Assembly (NCBI GenBank): GCA_012840085.1
Contig: DUMB01000072.1
Coordinates: 1-64,000, forward strand
Length of the DNA: 64,000 bases
Direction: 5' to 3'
Source: Clostridiaceae bacterium
Lineage (GTDB): Bacteria > Bacillota > Clostridia > Acetivibrionales > DUMB01
This document shows, piece after piece, positions 44,060-54,450 of this stretch (position 1 is the stretch's first letter; each line of letters begins with the position of its first letter). Made by a program: the position numbers and the translations under genes. The notes below the pieces were generated by a model that saw nothing but the letters and a program-made list of their open reading frames with translations, ran no database searches and was not told the origin of the DNA.

Positions 44060-45805
44060 ATGTCAGAGATTTATCGTACCAAGACAATGAATCAAATTAC
44101 CGAAGAAGATATCGGCACCGTTCTTAAAATTGCCGGTTGGGTGGAAAACATCCGGGACCACGGCGGTGTGTCTTTTATTGACCTTAGGGACATGTACGGT
44201 GTCATGCAGGTGGTATTTAAAAACATCGAGCTTCCAAAAGGTATCAGAAAAGAAGAATGCTTATCCATTGAAGGTGTGGTGGAAGAACGGGATGAAGAAA
44301 CCTACAACCCCAGGATTCCCACCGGTACTATTGAGCTTGCGGCGCAAAAGGTCACAGTTTTAGGCCGGGTCTATAAGGATCTGCCGTTTGAAATCGCCAC
44401 TTCCAAGGAAATTCGTGAGGAAGTGCGCTTAAAGTACCGTTATCTTGATTTGAGAAACCGGAAGGTAAAGGACAATATTCTGTTTCGGTCCCAGCTCATT
44501 AGCTTTTTAAGGCAGAAGATGACCGAGATGGGCTTTGTCGAAATCCAAACGCCGATTCTGTCGGCATCCTCTCCCGAAGGAGCAAGGGACTATATCGTTC
44601 CTTCCAGAAAGTATAAAGGAAAATTTTATGCACTGCCCCAGGCACCCCAGATATATAAGCAGTTGTTGATGGTCGCGGGCTTTGACAAGTATTTTCAAAT
44701 TGCCCCCTGCTTCCGTGACGAGGATGCGCGGGCCGATCGCTCTCCGGGCGAGTTCTATCAGCTCGATTTTGAAATGAGCTTTGCCACCCAGGAAGACGTT
44801 TTCCGCGTAGGCGAGGAGGTGCTGACTGCGACCTTTAAAAAGTTCGCACCCGAAGGGTATGAAATCACCGAGGCGCCGTTCCCTGTTTTCAGCTACAAGC
44901 AGGCCATGCTGGAGTTCGGTACCGACAAGCCGGATCTGCGCAACCCCCTGCGCATCATCGATGTGACCGATTTCTTCTGGAGATGCGCCTTCAAACCCTT
45001 CCATCATAGGACTGTCAGAGCCATCAAGGTTCATGCCGAAATGTCCAAGGGCTTTCATGAAAAACTGCTGGAATATGCACTGTCCATTGGCATGGGCGGG
45101 CTTGGTTACCTTGAGGTTCAAGAGGATATGACCTATAAAGGCCCTATCGACAAATACATTCCCGAAGAAATAAAAGGGGAGCTGGCCCAAATTGCCGGCC
45201 TCATTCCCGGCGATGTCATATTCTTCATCGCCGACAAGGAAAAGCTTGCCTGCAAATACGCAGGGCTAATCCGCAATGAGCTGGGCAAACGCCTTGACCT
45301 CTGTGAGAAGAAGGCTTACCGCTTCTGTTATGTCAATGATTTTCCGATGTATGAAATCGATGAGGCGACCGGAAAAGTAGTATTTACCCATAACCCCTTC
45401 TCCATGCCGCAGGGTGGGCTGGAGACGCTTAACACCAAGGATCCTTTAGACATTCTGGCTTACCAGTATGATATCGTCTGCAACGGCGTTGAGCTTTCCT
45501 CGGGCGCGGTTCGGAACCACGACTTGGATATCATGGTCAAGGCCTTTGAGATTGCGGGTTACGATGAGGAGACCTTGAAAAAGAAGTTCGGAGCGTTATA
45601 TAATGCATTCCAGTACGGAGCGCCGCCCCATGCCGGCATGGCTCCCGGGGTTGACCGGATGATCATGCTTCTTAGGAATGAGGAAAACATCCGCGAGGTC
45701 GTGGCCTTCCCCATGAACAGCAACGCACAGGATCTGATGTGCGGCGCGCCCAGCGAAGTGACCGAACAGCAGCTGCGTGAGGTGCATATTAAAATCAGGA
45801 ATTAA
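44060..45805 (+). CDS. aspS: Aspartyl-tRNA synthetase, probably non-discriminating
   Basis: 581 residues, the usual bacterial AspRS length. Start ATG 44060 has GGGAAGGGAG upstream; longer readings run back into the T-box leader. Order: OB-fold anticodon domain with WVENIRDHGGVSFIDLRD (about 28-45), class II motif 2 FRDEDARADRSPGEFYQLD (about 218-236), bacterial insertion domain, and motif 3 GMAPGVDRM. Being joined to gatCAB and preceded by an Asn-type T-box, it probably charges tRNA-Asn with Asp as well as tRNA-Asp. Confidence 0.96.
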   Translation: MSEIYRTKTMNQITEEDIGTVLKIAGWVENIRDHGGVSFIDLRDMYGVMQVVFKNIELPKGIRKEECLSIEGVVEERDEETYNPRIPTGTIELAAQKVTVLGRVYKDLPFEIATSKEIREEVRLKYRYLDLRNRKVKDNILFRSQLISFLRQKMTEMGFVEIQTPILSASSPEGARDYIVPSRKYKGKFYALPQAPQIYKQLLMVAGFDKYFQIAPCFRDEDARADRSPGEFYQLDFEMSFATQEDVFRVGEEVLTATFKKFAPEGYEITEAPFPVFSYKQAMLEFGTDKPDLRNPLRIIDVTDFFWRCAFKPFHHRTVRAIKVHAEMSKGFHEKLLEYALSIGMGGLGYLEVQEDMTYKGPIDKYIPEEIKGELAQIAGLIPGDVIFFIADKEKLACKYAGLIRNELGKRLDLCEKKAYRFCYVNDFPMYEIDEATGKVVFTHNPFSMPQGGLETLNTKDPLDILAYQYDIVCNGVELSSGAVRNHDLDIMVKAFEIAGYDEETLKKKFGALYNAFQYGAPPHAGMAPGVDRMIMLLRNEENIREVVAFPMNSNAQDLMCGAPSEVTEQQLREVHIKIRN

Positions 45806-45867
45806 ACGTGTTTAAATCATCCGGACGAACTTGACAGCCGGCTGCTGTCAGAAATGGAGTGAGGATT

Positions 45868-46161
45868 ATGACAATTTCAAAAACCGAGATAGAAAAGCTC
45901 GCAAAACTTGCAAAGCTGAGCTTCTCGGAAGAGGAGCTTGAGAGATTTACGGCTGAATTTGATGAGATTATAGCATTTGCAGACACCATCAACCAATCCA
46001 TCGAAGGCGGGACTGAACAGATAAGAAACGTGGGTGCCAGGATGGTCTCATTTGATGACCTGCGCACTGATGAAGTGGTGCCGTCCCTGCCCAATGAAAA
46101 AATCCTTTCCAATGTCGAAGGGTATAACGGATTTTTCAGCGTGGAAAGGAGTAAAAAATGA
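45868..46161 (+). CDS. gatC: Asp/Glu-tRNA amidotransferase subunit C
   Basis: 97 residues, the normal length. ATG 45868 has GGAG 8 bases upstream. Typical GatC: EIEKLAKLAKLSFSEEELER at the start and RTDEVVPSL near residue 66, the belt that holds GatA and GatB together. Its last four bases overlap the gatA start (ATGA), so the subunits are translationally coupled. Confidence 0.95.
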   Translation: MTISKTEIEKLAKLAKLSFSEEELERFTAEFDEIIAFADTINQSIEGGTEQIRNVGARMVSFDDLRTDEVVPSLPNEKILSNVEGYNGFFSVERSKK

Positions 46162-47618
46162 GAACGGGAATATCTGAACTGGCCATAAGGCTTCGTAACC
46201 GCGAAATTTCCGCGGTGGAGCTGACAAAAGCATATATCGATGCCATCGAAAAACTGAATCCAACCCTCAATGCCTATGTGCATTTGACCTTTGATACCGC
46301 CCTGAAGGCTGCGGAAAAGGCCGACCAAATGCTTAAAGAGGATGATGCGCCGCTGCTCTGCGGCATTCCCATGGCCCTGAAGGACAATATTTGCACTGAC
46401 GGGCTTACCACCACATGCTGCTCCAAAATCCTGAAAGGCTTTAAGCCTTACCATGATGCTACCGTCTGGGAAAAGCTGAAAGCCCATGGTGCAGTGCTTC
46501 TGGGCAAGACCAATATGGATGAGTTTGCCATGGGAAGTACCTCAGAAACCAGTTGCTATGGGGCGCCGTTGAATCCCAGAAACACGAATTATGTTACAGG
46601 CGGTTCTTCGGGCGGCTCGGCTGCGGCCGTTTGCGCCAATCTTGCGGTATACAGCCTGGGCTCGGATACGGGCGGTTCCATCCGTCAGCCGGCCTCCTTC
46701 TGCGGTGTGGTGGGACTTAAACCCACCTATGGTGCGGTATCCCGCTATGGGCTCATCGCTTACGGCAGCTCTCTGGACCAGATCGGCCCCCTGACAAATA
46801 GCGTGAAGGACGCTGCCATCGTTTTCGATGCTATCAAAGGCGGCGACAAACGCGATCAGACCAGTGTGGATTATGATTATGGTTCCTCTCTGGCTGAATG
46901 CCTGGACCGGGATGTAAAAGGCATGCGCATTGGTGTTGCCGAAGAATTCTTTAACGGAATCAATCCTGAGATTAAATCAAAGATTGAGGAAGCCATAAAG
47001 CTGTTTGAAATAAACGGTGCTGTGATAGAAAACATCAGGCTTCCGGCCCTGAAGCTTGCGCTTCCGGTATATTACATTATCGCCTGTGCCGAAGCATCCT
47101 CCAATCTCGGACGATATGACGGCATCCGTTATGGCTATCGCACATCCTTCTATACAAGCATTGAGGACATGATTGTAAAAACCAGGAGCGAAGGTTTCGG
47201 CGACGAAGTTAAACGCCGCATCATGCTGGGAACCTATGTGCTGTCCAGCGGTTATTATGATGCTTACTACAAGAAAGCCTGCCTGATTCGTGAAGAGATA
47301 AATCGGGAATTTGATGCCGTCTTTGAAAAATGTGACGTGCTCGTTGCTCCTACGGCGCCCAATACCGCATTCCCACTGAACTACAAGGGCGCAAGCCCGG
47401 TTGAGATGTACTTGTCGGATATCTGCACCGTGCCCGTCAATATCGCAGGCGTTCCGGCCATCTCAGTTCCATGTGGGGAGGACGCCAGGGGGCTTCCCAT
47501 CGGCATGCAGATTATCGGCAGGAGGTTTGATGAGGCAACGGTTCTTCAAGTGGCTCATTTCTATGAACAAATCGCCGGAAAAGTGATTGGCGCTTACGAA
47601 GGAGGTGCCGGGATATGA
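46158..47618 (+). CDS. gatA: Asp/Glu-tRNA amidotransferase subunit A
   Basis: 486 residues. Amidase-signature enzyme with catalytic Lys75 (MALKDNI), Ser150 in GGSSGGS and nucleophile Ser174 in DTGGSIRQPAS. It frees ammonia from glutamine and passes it to GatB. The ATGA overlaps link it to gatC before and gatB after. Confidence 0.97.
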   Translation: MRTGISELAIRLRNREISAVELTKAYIDAIEKLNPTLNAYVHLTFDTALKAAEKADQMLKEDDAPLLCGIPMALKDNICTDGLTTTCCSKILKGFKPYHDATVWEKLKAHGAVLLGKTNMDEFAMGSTSETSCYGAPLNPRNTNYVTGGSSGGSAAAVCANLAVYSLGSDTGGSIRQPASFCGVVGLKPTYGAVSRYGLIAYGSSLDQIGPLTNSVKDAAIVFDAIKGGDKRDQTSVDYDYGSSLAECLDRDVKGMRIGVAEEFFNGINPEIKSKIEEAIKLFEINGAVIENIRLPALKLALPVYYIIACAEASSNLGRYDGIRYGYRTSFYTSIEDMIVKTRSEGFGDEVKRRIMLGTYVLSSGYYDAYYKKACLIREEINREFDAVFEKCDVLVAPTAPNTAFPLNYKGASPVEMYLSDICTVPVNIAGVPAISVPCGEDARGLPIGMQIIGRRFDEATVLQVAHFYEQIAGKVIGAYEGGAGI

Positions 47619-49030
47619 ATTATGAAATTGTCTGCGGCATTGAAACCCATATTGAACTGGCAACCAAAACCAAGATTTTTTGTGGATGCACCACCGAATT
47701 CGGGGGGGAGCCCAATACCCATTGCTGCCCTGTTTGCACCGGCCAGCCGGGATCCCTTCCCATTCTCAACCAAAAAGTGGTGGAATACGCCATTAAAGCC
47801 GGCCTGGCGCTGAACTGCAAAATCAATACCAAATCTCATATGGACCGGAAAAATTATGTATATCCCGATTTGCCCAAAGCCTACCAGATCTCGCAATATG
47901 ATGAGCCCCTCTGTGAAAAGGGCTATATCGAGCTGGACAGCGGCAAGCGTATCGGTATTACCCGCATTCATATCGAGGAGGATGCCGGAAAGCTCATCCA
48001 TGAGAACGGGTATACCTATATTGACTATAACCGTAGCGGTGTTCCGCTGATTGAGATTGTTTCCGAGCCCGATATTTCTTCTGCCGAAGAGGCAAAAGAG
48101 TATGCCGAAAAGCTGCAGCTGATCATGCGCTATATCGGAATATCTGATTGCAAGATGCAGGAAGGCTCCATGCGCTGCGATGTCAATCTTTCGCTGCGAA
48201 AGCCCGGTGATCCCCGTTTCGGCGTAAGAACCGAAATTAAGAATATCAACTCCTTGAGTTTCATTCAAAAGGCCGTTATGGCCGAAGCGGAAAGGCAGGC
48301 TGATATTCTGGATGCGGGAGGAACCATTGTTCAGCAGACCATGCGTTACGACGAGGGAACCAATAGCACCACCCCTATGCGTGATAAGGAAAACTCCGAT
48401 GATTACCGCTATTTCCCTGATCCCGATATTCTGAGATTCAGTATTGATGATGAGAAGGTGGAAGAAATTCGGACATCCTTGCCCGAGCTTCCCTTTGACA
48501 AGCTCAAGCGATACGTGAATGTCCTGGGGCTTCCTGAAGCTACAGCCAAACAGATTTCTAGGTACAGAAAGGTAGCTGAATTTTTCGAAGGCGCGCTGGC
48601 CGAGGGCGCAAGTGTTAAAAATACGGCTAACCTGATTGTTGGCACCATCTTTTCCAATATGGACACCGAGGAGGAAAAGGAATTATTCGCCGTCAGGATT
48701 TCCGCAGCCCAGTTTGCCGCCCTTGTAAAGCTCGCCGATGAGAAAAAAATCAACATCGGATTTGCCCAGAGTACCTTGCAAAAAATGCTGGAAAGCGGCA
48801 AACCGGTAGAGGAGTTTATTAAGCCGGAGGATCTTGTGGGTATCTCCAATGAGGAGCTTGAAAGCTTATGCAAGGAAGCCGTCGATGCCAATCCCAAGGC
48901 GGTAGCCGATGTCAGAAGCGGTAAGGACAAAGCCATCAACATGTTGTTCGGCTACATTATGAAGAAAACCGGCGGTAAGGCAGATATTCGCAAGGCTGAA
49001 GTCTTGTTGCGAAAACTGATCGGACAATAA
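47615..49030 (+). CDS. gatB: Asp/Glu-tRNA amidotransferase subunit B
   Basis: 471 residues. Starts YEIVCGIETHIELATKTKIF, with the Cys-x-Cys ... Cys-x2-Cys zinc motif (FCGCTTEFGGEPNTHCCPVC), MDRKNYVYPDLPKAYQISQY and SMRCDVNLS, all GatB signatures. The C-terminal YqeY-like tail binds tRNA. It phosphorylates Asp-tRNA-Asn or Glu-tRNA-Gln and amidates it with ammonia from GatA. Last gene of the aspS operon. Confidence 0.97.
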   Translation: MNYEIVCGIETHIELATKTKIFCGCTTEFGGEPNTHCCPVCTGQPGSLPILNQKVVEYAIKAGLALNCKINTKSHMDRKNYVYPDLPKAYQISQYDEPLCEKGYIELDSGKRIGITRIHIEEDAGKLIHENGYTYIDYNRSGVPLIEIVSEPDISSAEEAKEYAEKLQLIMRYIGISDCKMQEGSMRCDVNLSLRKPGDPRFGVRTEIKNINSLSFIQKAVMAEAERQADILDAGGTIVQQTMRYDEGTNSTTPMRDKENSDDYRYFPDPDILRFSIDDEKVEEIRTSLPELPFDKLKRYVNVLGLPEATAKQISRYRKVAEFFEGALAEGASVKNTANLIVGTIFSNMDTEEEKELFAVRISAAQFAALVKLADEKKINIGFAQSTLQKMLESGKPVEEFIKPEDLVGISNEELESLCKEAVDANPKAVADVRSGKDKAINMLFGYIMKKTGGKADIRKAEVLLRKLIGQ

Positions 49031-49441
49031 AAATGCAGGATATAGATGATGGCGGTGTTATTGAATTTAATTATAAAATGAGATTTTTAATTTTATATCT
49101 TGCAAAATGTTGGAGAGTCTGCTAAAATATAATAAACTTGAATTGTTCGATGGACTAGGACAGCAGAATTGTTAATGATTGTTACAAGGGCCTTTTATGG
49201 TTGGCAGGAGTATGTGAAAGATGCATCAAGAAGGGCAAGTATTTTGCATGGTGTGATGCAGTATGGCAAAAAATGAAATTTTAATTGACGGGTTCCTGCA
49301 ATTACTGCTATATTTGGTACGGATGTAACAAAGGCCATTTTTAGTGACATTATCAGAAAGCAGATGTATTGTATATAGAATCCATAGAAGGATTCTGGTC
49401 ATCGAACCTGAAGCATTTATATAGCGTTTTAACGGAAACAA
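49031..49441. other. Gene-poor stretch after gatB
   Basis: No intact gene. Short pieces in different frames (FYGWQEYVKDASRRASILHG at about 49194-49253, then VPAITAIFGTDVTKAIF) look like scraps of one decayed coding region, possibly a LacI-type regulator; this is weak. Confidence 0.35.
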
Positions 49442-49476
49442 AGGCGTTTCACCAAGAGAGTGGAACGCCTTTTTTG
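49442..49476 (+). terminator. Terminator upstream of glnN
   Basis: AGGCGTTTCAC and GTGGAACGCCT pair around CAAGAGA, followed by a T run. It lies about 100 bases before glnN, so it either ends the upstream remnant or attenuates glnN. Confidence 0.85.
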
Positions 49477-49573
49477 CGTATTTCTATTGGGCTATAACCG
49501 GTGATGAACCGGAAATTATTAAAATTTGCGAGATAGATCAAGCTTTTATAGTATTTTGAAAGGAGAATAGATT

Positions 49574-51700
49574 ATGGAAAGGTGTATTGATGAGAGGTCA
49601 AAATGTATTGATGAGATTTGTTCCGGTATGTTTGGTTCAGCTGTGTTTAGTGAGACGGTAATGCAGGAGCGTCTGCCAAAACCTATTTATAAGAAACTGA
49701 AGAAAACAATTATGGAAGGCCTTCCACTTGATCCGGATGTAGCCGAGGTCGTAGCCTGTGTAATGAAGGATTGGGCGGTTGAAAAGGGTGCAACCCATTT
49801 TACCCACTGGTTCCAGCCATTGACCGGCATTACTGCCGAAAAGCATGACTCCTTCCTGACACCTACAGGGGACGGCAAAGCCATTATGGAATTCTCAGGC
49901 AAGGAACTTATCAAGGGTGAGCCCGATGCTTCATCCTTCCCCTCCGGAGGTCTTCGTGCAACCTTCGAGGCCAGAGGCTATACCGCATGGGATTGTACTT
50001 CGCCTGCATTTGTGAAGGATCGTACCTTGTATATCCCGACAGCCTTCTGCTCCTATACGGGCGAAGCTCTGGACCTGAAAACTCCGCTCTTGCGTTCAAT
50101 GGAGGCACTCTCCAAACAAGCGCTTCGTATTCTGAGACTCTTTGGCGATACCACCACCAAGCGGGTTGTAACGACTTTAGGGCCTGAGCAGGAATACTTC
50201 CTTGTAGACAAGGAATACTTCATGAAGCGTAAGGATTTGCTCTACACCGGAAGAACCCTGTTTGGTGCCAAGCCGCCTAAAGGACAGGAGCTTGAGGATC
50301 ATTATTTCGGAATTCTGAAAGAAAAGATATCCAATTTCATGCATGATCTGGATGCTGAGCTCTGGAAGCTTGGGGTTTCCGCTAAAACCAAGCATAATGA
50401 AGTTGCGCCCGCGCAGCACGAGCTGGCTCCGGTATTTGCCACCACCAATATCGCAACTGACCATAACCAGCTAACCATGGAAATAATGAAAAAAGTGGCC
50501 GACAGGCACGGGCTTGCTTGCCTATTGCATGAGAAGCCGTTTGCAGGCGTCAATGGCTCCGGTAAACACAATAACTGGTCCATTTCAACCAACGAGGGCA
50601 AGAACCTCCTTGATCCCGGCACTACACCATTGGACAATGCACAGTTCCTTATCTTCCTCGTTGCTGTCATCAAGGCTGTCGATGAATATGCGGATCTGTT
50701 GCGCTTCTCTGTTGCCACAGCTGGAAATGACCACAGACTTGGAGCCAACGAGGCACCTCCGGCGATCATGTCTATCTTCCTTGGCGATGAGCTGACCAGT
50801 GTTATCGAGCAGATAGAAACCGGCGTTGTCAAAAACAACGGAAACAGCAGAACCCTGGAAATCGGTGTTTCCACACTTCCGGTTCTTCCGAAGGATACCA
50901 CCGACAGAAACAGAACCTCCCCGTTTGCATTTACAGGTAATAAGTTTGAGTTCAGGTCCGTGGGTTCCTCACAGTCCATCGCCACCCCGAACTTTATAAT
51001 CAATACCATTGTGGCCGAAACTCTGAGCCAGATCGCCGATCGCCTCGAAAAGGCTGAGGACTTCAAGGCAGAAGTGAATGCTGTAGTGAAGGAGATCATC
51101 AAGAACCATAAGCGCATTATCTTCAATGGCAACAACTATTCCGAGGAATGGGTTGCTGAAGCCGAGAGAAGAGGTCTGCCCAATTTGAAGACCACTGTCG
51201 ATGCCATTCCGGTGCTTATCGCTGAAAAGAACGTCAAGGTACTTGAAAAGCATGGCGTTTTGAGCCGCGCAGAAGTACTTTCCCGTTATGAAATCTGCCT
51301 GGAGAACTATATAAAGACAATCCGCATAGAAGCCCTGACCATGATTGAAATGGCAAGCAGGCAGATTCTTCCGGCATCGCTGGTCTATGTCAGAAAGGTT
51401 GCAGATACCGTCGCTTCCCTCAATGCGGCAGGCGCGGATTCCTCCTTCGTCAAGGAAGAGCTGGATAAACTTGTCTCGTTGACATCTGGCCTGAAGACAT
51501 ATATCAGCATGCTAAGTGCGAAGATAGAAGAAGTTGATATGCATGAAGGGGATTCGCTGGAACATGCCCTTGCTTATAAGGATGTTATCATCCCGTTGAT
51601 GAACGAATTGCGCGCCGCTGCCGACAAGCTTGAAACCATGGTGGATGCAAGCATGTGGCCGATGCCCACCTACGGCGATCTCCTGTTTGGTGTTGTCTGA
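49574..51700 (+). CDS. glnN: Glutamine synthetase type III
   Basis: 708 residues, the length of GSIII (about 700) rather than GSI (about 450); RBS AAAGGAG. GSIII features: [20 protein letters not shown] and [19 protein letters not shown] near the N-terminus, GPEQEYFL metal ligand, [27 protein letters not shown], and [16 protein letters not shown]. It makes glutamine from glutamate, ammonia and ATP. Placed next to gatCAB, which consumes glutamine. A perfect 15-pair terminator hairpin follows, then the group II intron. Confidence 0.97.
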   Translation: MERCIDERSKCIDEICSGMFGSAVFSETVMQERLPKPIYKKLKKTIMEGLPLDPDVAEVVACVMKDWAVEKGATHFTHWFQPLTGITAEKHDSFLTPTGDGKAIMEFSGKELIKGEPDASSFPSGGLRATFEARGYTAWDCTSPAFVKDRTLYIPTAFCSYTGEALDLKTPLLRSMEALSKQALRILRLFGDTTTKRVVTTLGPEQEYFLVDKEYFMKRKDLLYTGRTLFGAKPPKGQELEDHYFGILKEKISNFMHDLDAELWKLGVSAKTKHNEVAPAQHELAPVFATTNIATDHNQLTMEIMKKVADRHGLACLLHEKPFAGVNGSGKHNNWSISTNEGKNLLDPGTTPLDNAQFLIFLVAVIKAVDEYADLLRFSVATAGNDHRLGANEAPPAIMSIFLGDELTSVIEQIETGVVKNNGNSRTLEIGVSTLPVLPKDTTDRNRTSPFAFTGNKFEFRSVGSSQSIATPNFIINTIVAETLSQIADRLEKAEDFKAEVNAVVKEIIKNHKRIIFNGNNYSEEWVAEAERRGLPNLKTTVDAIPVLIAEKNVKVLEKHGVLSRAEVLSRYEICLENYIKTIRIEALTMIEMASRQILPASLVYVRKVADTVASLNAAGADSSFVKEELDKLVSLTSGLKTYISMLSAKIEEVDMHEGDSLEHALAYKDVIIPLMNELRAAADKLETMVDASMWPMPTYGDLLFGVV

Positions 51701-51798
51701 TAAGAACTTGTCTGATAAAGTCGATGAACCGTTCATGAAAGCTTGGTTCTATGTCAAATGTTGAAGATGAACTAAGTAAAATGAAATAGAATATGTAA

Positions 51799-51832
51799 AC
51801 TGGCAGATGACCAGACTTGGTCATCTGCCAGT
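51799..51832 (+). terminator. glnN terminator hairpin, interrupted by the intron
   Basis: ACTGGCAGATGACCA, GACT, TGGTCATCTGCCAGT: 15 perfect pairs. The following tract is CTTATG, and the group II intron begins right after it (51839), so the natural U-tract is cut. This placement is the habit of group IIC introns. Confidence 0.9.
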
Positions 51833-51838
51833 CTTATG

Positions 51839-53750
51839 GTGCGCCCGGCGGGCGCACGTTCTAATGGGTGAAAGTCCCGAATCTGCCCGGTAGTGGGAAG
51901 GATATAGCCGAAGGCAAGGGTGTCCATCGTGAGATGGAATCTGAAGGAAGCCGGATGTCGGGAACATACTAACCGACGGGCAAATCTCTGGTCTGACGAA
52001 CAGGAATCACATAAGGCTATGCAGGAGGGTAAGGCTGCCATACAAGTCGAAGCCCAATAACTACACGGAATCCTGCATGGTAAATGTGGCAGATAGATGG
52101 AGAGAAAGAACGTGCGAGTACCCGGGGAGGTCTGTATGGAACGCTCTGAAAGGAGTAACCACCGCACAAGGAAACGAGGCGGTGCTGAACATACAGAAGT
52201 CAGCAGAGGTCATAGTAGCCGGGAGGTGAAGGACCGAATCAATAGGAGTCCCAAGTATAACCGAGAAAGGAGGAATGGCCGGTGAAGGCGGAAAACTCTG
52301 GGAACAGAGACTGTCCGCAGAGAGATAGTGCGGAACATGAAGGGTATGCGGAAGTGCGCAGGTCATTCCGCTCGATATGGAAAGAAAGGGACAGTGCACA
52401 GCCGGAGCTTTTGGAGAGGATACTGGACAGAGAGAATCTGAACAGAGCCTTCAAGAGAGTAAAGGCAAGGAAAGGGGCACCGGGAATCGATGGCATGACC
52501 GTAGAGGAAGCCCTGCCCCACATTCGGGAAAACCGGAAGGAGCTTCTTGAAAGGATTTATCGAGGGAAATATACACCATCCCCGGTAAGACGAGTAGAGA
52601 TACCGAAGCCCGATGGTGGAATACGCAAGCTTGGTATTCCCACCGTGATAGACCGCACCATACAACAAGCCATAGCGCAGCAGCTTACACCAATCTATGA
52701 ACCGCTGTTTGCAGACGGAAGCTATGGATACAGACCGGGCCGCAGTGCAAAGGATGCCATATCAAAGGTGAAGGAGTATGCAGAACAGGGATACCGTTAT
52801 GCAGTGACACTGGATTTATCCAGGTACTTCGATACACTGAACCATGAACAGCTGTTGAACATCCTGCGCAGGGATGTGAAAGATGAAAGGGTCATACAGC
52901 TCATCAAAAGATATTTGAAAAGTGGAGTCATGGAAGATGGCGTTGTTTTGGCAACCGAAGAAGGTTCACCTCAGGGCGGGAATTTATCGCCACTATTGGC
53001 GAATATCTACCTGAATGAGTTTGACCAGGAGTTCAAGAAAAGAGGAGTACCCTGTATACGCTATGCAGATGATATTGTATTACTGGCAAAAAGCAAGCGT
53101 GCATCGGAAAGACTTCTGGAAACAAGCACAACCTACCTTGAGGAGAAGCTGAAGCTGAAAGTCAATAAAGACAAAAGCAGAGCGGTCAGCGTATTTGCAA
53201 TCAGAAATTTTAAGTTCCTTGGCTTCGCATTGGGAAGGAACGGAAGGGGCATATTTGTCCGGGTTCATCCGAAGTCATGGAAGAAATTCAAAGCCCGATT
53301 GAAGGAACTCTCTTCCCGAAGGTCTGTACAGAGCATACGTCCCTCGCTAGCGAAAATTACGGAGTATGCCCGCGGGTGGCTGAATTACTATGGGGTTGCG
53401 GATATGAAGAATCCAATAGATGATATCAACAGCTGGCTTTACCATCGTATTCGTATGTGTATATGGAAACAATGGAAGAAACCAAAAACCAGGAGGAGGA
53501 ATCTTCTGAAACTTGGTGTGCCAGAAGAACTTGCACACATGGCGGCAAACAGCAGGAGAGGATATTGGTTTGTTACACACACGGTAGCGGTAAACATGGC
53601 ATTTACAAAGGAAAGACTGATACGAGCAGGTTTTTATGATTTAACTGCTGCGTATCAGTCTGTGCACGTCAACTATTGAAAGCGCCGTGTACCGAACGGT
53701 ATGCACGGTGCTGTGAGAGGACGGCGGCTAATCACCGCCTCCTACTCGAT
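51839..53750 (+). mobile_element. Complete group IIC intron
   Basis: 1912 bases. The 5' end GTGCGCCC fits the GUGYG consensus and follows TTATG of the exon; the 3' end CTACTCGAT is set by comparison with the intron end at 115. Domain V at about 53678-53712 has a CGC triad (AGCGCCGTGTACC ... GGTATGCACGGTGCT). It encodes an intact reverse transcriptase/maturase in domain IV. The terminator-adjacent site and lack of an endonuclease domain both fit class IIC. It looks mobile-competent. Confidence 0.93.
52282..53679 (+). CDS. ltrA: Group II intron reverse transcriptase/maturase
   Basis: 465 residues, GTG start with AAAGGAGG 8 bases upstream. RT domain with APGIDGMTVEE (RT0-1), EIPKPDGGIRKLGIPTVIDR (RT2), SYGYRPGRSAKDA, LDLSRYFDTLNH (RT3), EGSPQGGNLSPLLANIYLN (RT4) and the active-site YADD (residues 261-264). 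A maturase domain X with ITEYARGWLNYYG and a short basic tail follow. No HNH endonuclease. It splices the intron RNA and copies it into new sites. Confidence 0.97.
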   Translation: MKAENSGNRDCPQRDSAEHEGYAEVRRSFRSIWKERDSAQPELLERILDRENLNRAFKRVKARKGAPGIDGMTVEEALPHIRENRKELLERIYRGKYTPSPVRRVEIPKPDGGIRKLGIPTVIDRTIQQAIAQQLTPIYEPLFADGSYGYRPGRSAKDAISKVKEYAEQGYRYAVTLDLSRYFDTLNHEQLLNILRRDVKDERVIQLIKRYLKSGVMEDGVVLATEEGSPQGGNLSPLLANIYLNEFDQEFKKRGVPCIRYADDIVLLAKSKRASERLLETSTTYLEEKLKLKVNKDKSRAVSVFAIRNFKFLGFALGRNGRGIFVRVHPKSWKKFKARLKELSSRRSVQSIRPSLAKITEYARGWLNYYGVADMKNPIDDINSWLYHRIRMCIWKQWKKPKTRRRNLLKLGVPEELAHMAANSRRGYWFVTHTVAVNMAFTKERLIRAGFYDLTAAYQSVHVNY

Positions 53751-54030
53751 TACAGATTTAAACCATCACATGCGGTATTCTGTTTATGAACCTCTCGATG
53801 AAATCAGCAGGAACCTCACCATGTATTTCTGCGGGACAAATCATATTATGGTCAGGAAATTGCTGAAAAAACCAACATGCTTTATACAAATGTATAAAAA
53901 AATATAGGTAAATAAATGATTTTCATATATATTTGTAATTAGGTGGTAAATTATAAATATAGGCCATGTGTTCTCTGCTGTTATAACTTCTTCTGAGTAA
54001 TAAAAAATTTATTGGATTGGAGGAGATGAG
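53751..54030. other. Leader region with a small coding scrap
   Basis: Right of the intron a short open piece (YSVYEPLDEISRNLTMYFC, to 53907) lacks a start of its own. The remainder is AT-rich leader of the RidA gene with GGAGGAG before its ATG. Confidence 0.35.
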
Positions 54031-54450
54031 ATGAGCAGGTTAGTAGTAAAGCATAGCAATCCGGAAGGATTATTTGATTCAAAGTTTTATAGTCAGGTGG
54101 TTACAGTCAGCGGCCATGCAAAGACAATCTATATCGGAGGACAAAACGCCATTAATTCTAAAGGAGAGTTGATAGGGCGGGACAATTTTGAGCTTCAAAC
54201 AAAGCAGGCTCTGCAGAATATCAAAATAGCTTTGGCTTCCGAAAATGCTACCTTTGATGATGTGATAAAGCTCAATATTTACATGGTTGACGGATGCGAT
54301 CCGGCAATCGGTTTTAAGGTTTTTCAAGAAACTGTGGGCCATATGGAAAAGCCTCCTTTGATTACAGTCCTCAAAGTGGCCGGCCTTGCTAATCCTTTAT
54401 GTCTGATTGAAATTGACGCCATTGCTGTAGTTGAAGATAAAGGAGAATGA
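54031..54450 (+). CDS. RidA/YjgF/UK114-family protein
   Basis: 139 residues. IYIGGQNAINSKGELIG, TKQALQNIKIALASENATFD then DVIKLNIYM, and a C-terminal LCLIEIDAIAVVE fit the family. The Arg that binds the substrate carboxylate in true enamine deaminases, in the stretch before VEIEAIA, is not present (PPLITVLKVAGLANP), so it may belong to a non-deaminase subgroup. It faces a convergent AraC regulator and lies near a cupin and a dehydrogenase, suggesting a small catabolic set. Confidence 0.88.
   Translation: MSRLVVKHSNPEGLFDSKFYSQVVTVSGHAKTIYIGGQNAINSKGELIGRDNFELQTKQALQNIKIALASENATFDDVIKLNIYMVDGCDPAIGFKVFQETVGHMEKPPLITVLKVAGLANPLCLIEIDAIAVVEDKGE

Noticed and set aside
49194-49378. LacI-type regulator
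   Set aside because: Only two short fragments in different frames resemble it; too little to annotate as a gene.
49477-49573. Glutamine-type riboswitch before glnN
   Set aside because: Only a terminator is visible; no conserved aptamer core could be drawn.
52282-53679. Diversity-generating retroelement or retron
   Set aside because: The reverse transcriptase sits inside intron domains with a maturase domain X; there is no template/variable repeat pair and no retron msr/msd text.
53701-53907. A 68-residue gene across the intron end
   Set aside because: It begins inside intron domains V-VI, has no ribosome site, and would exist only in unspliced DNA.
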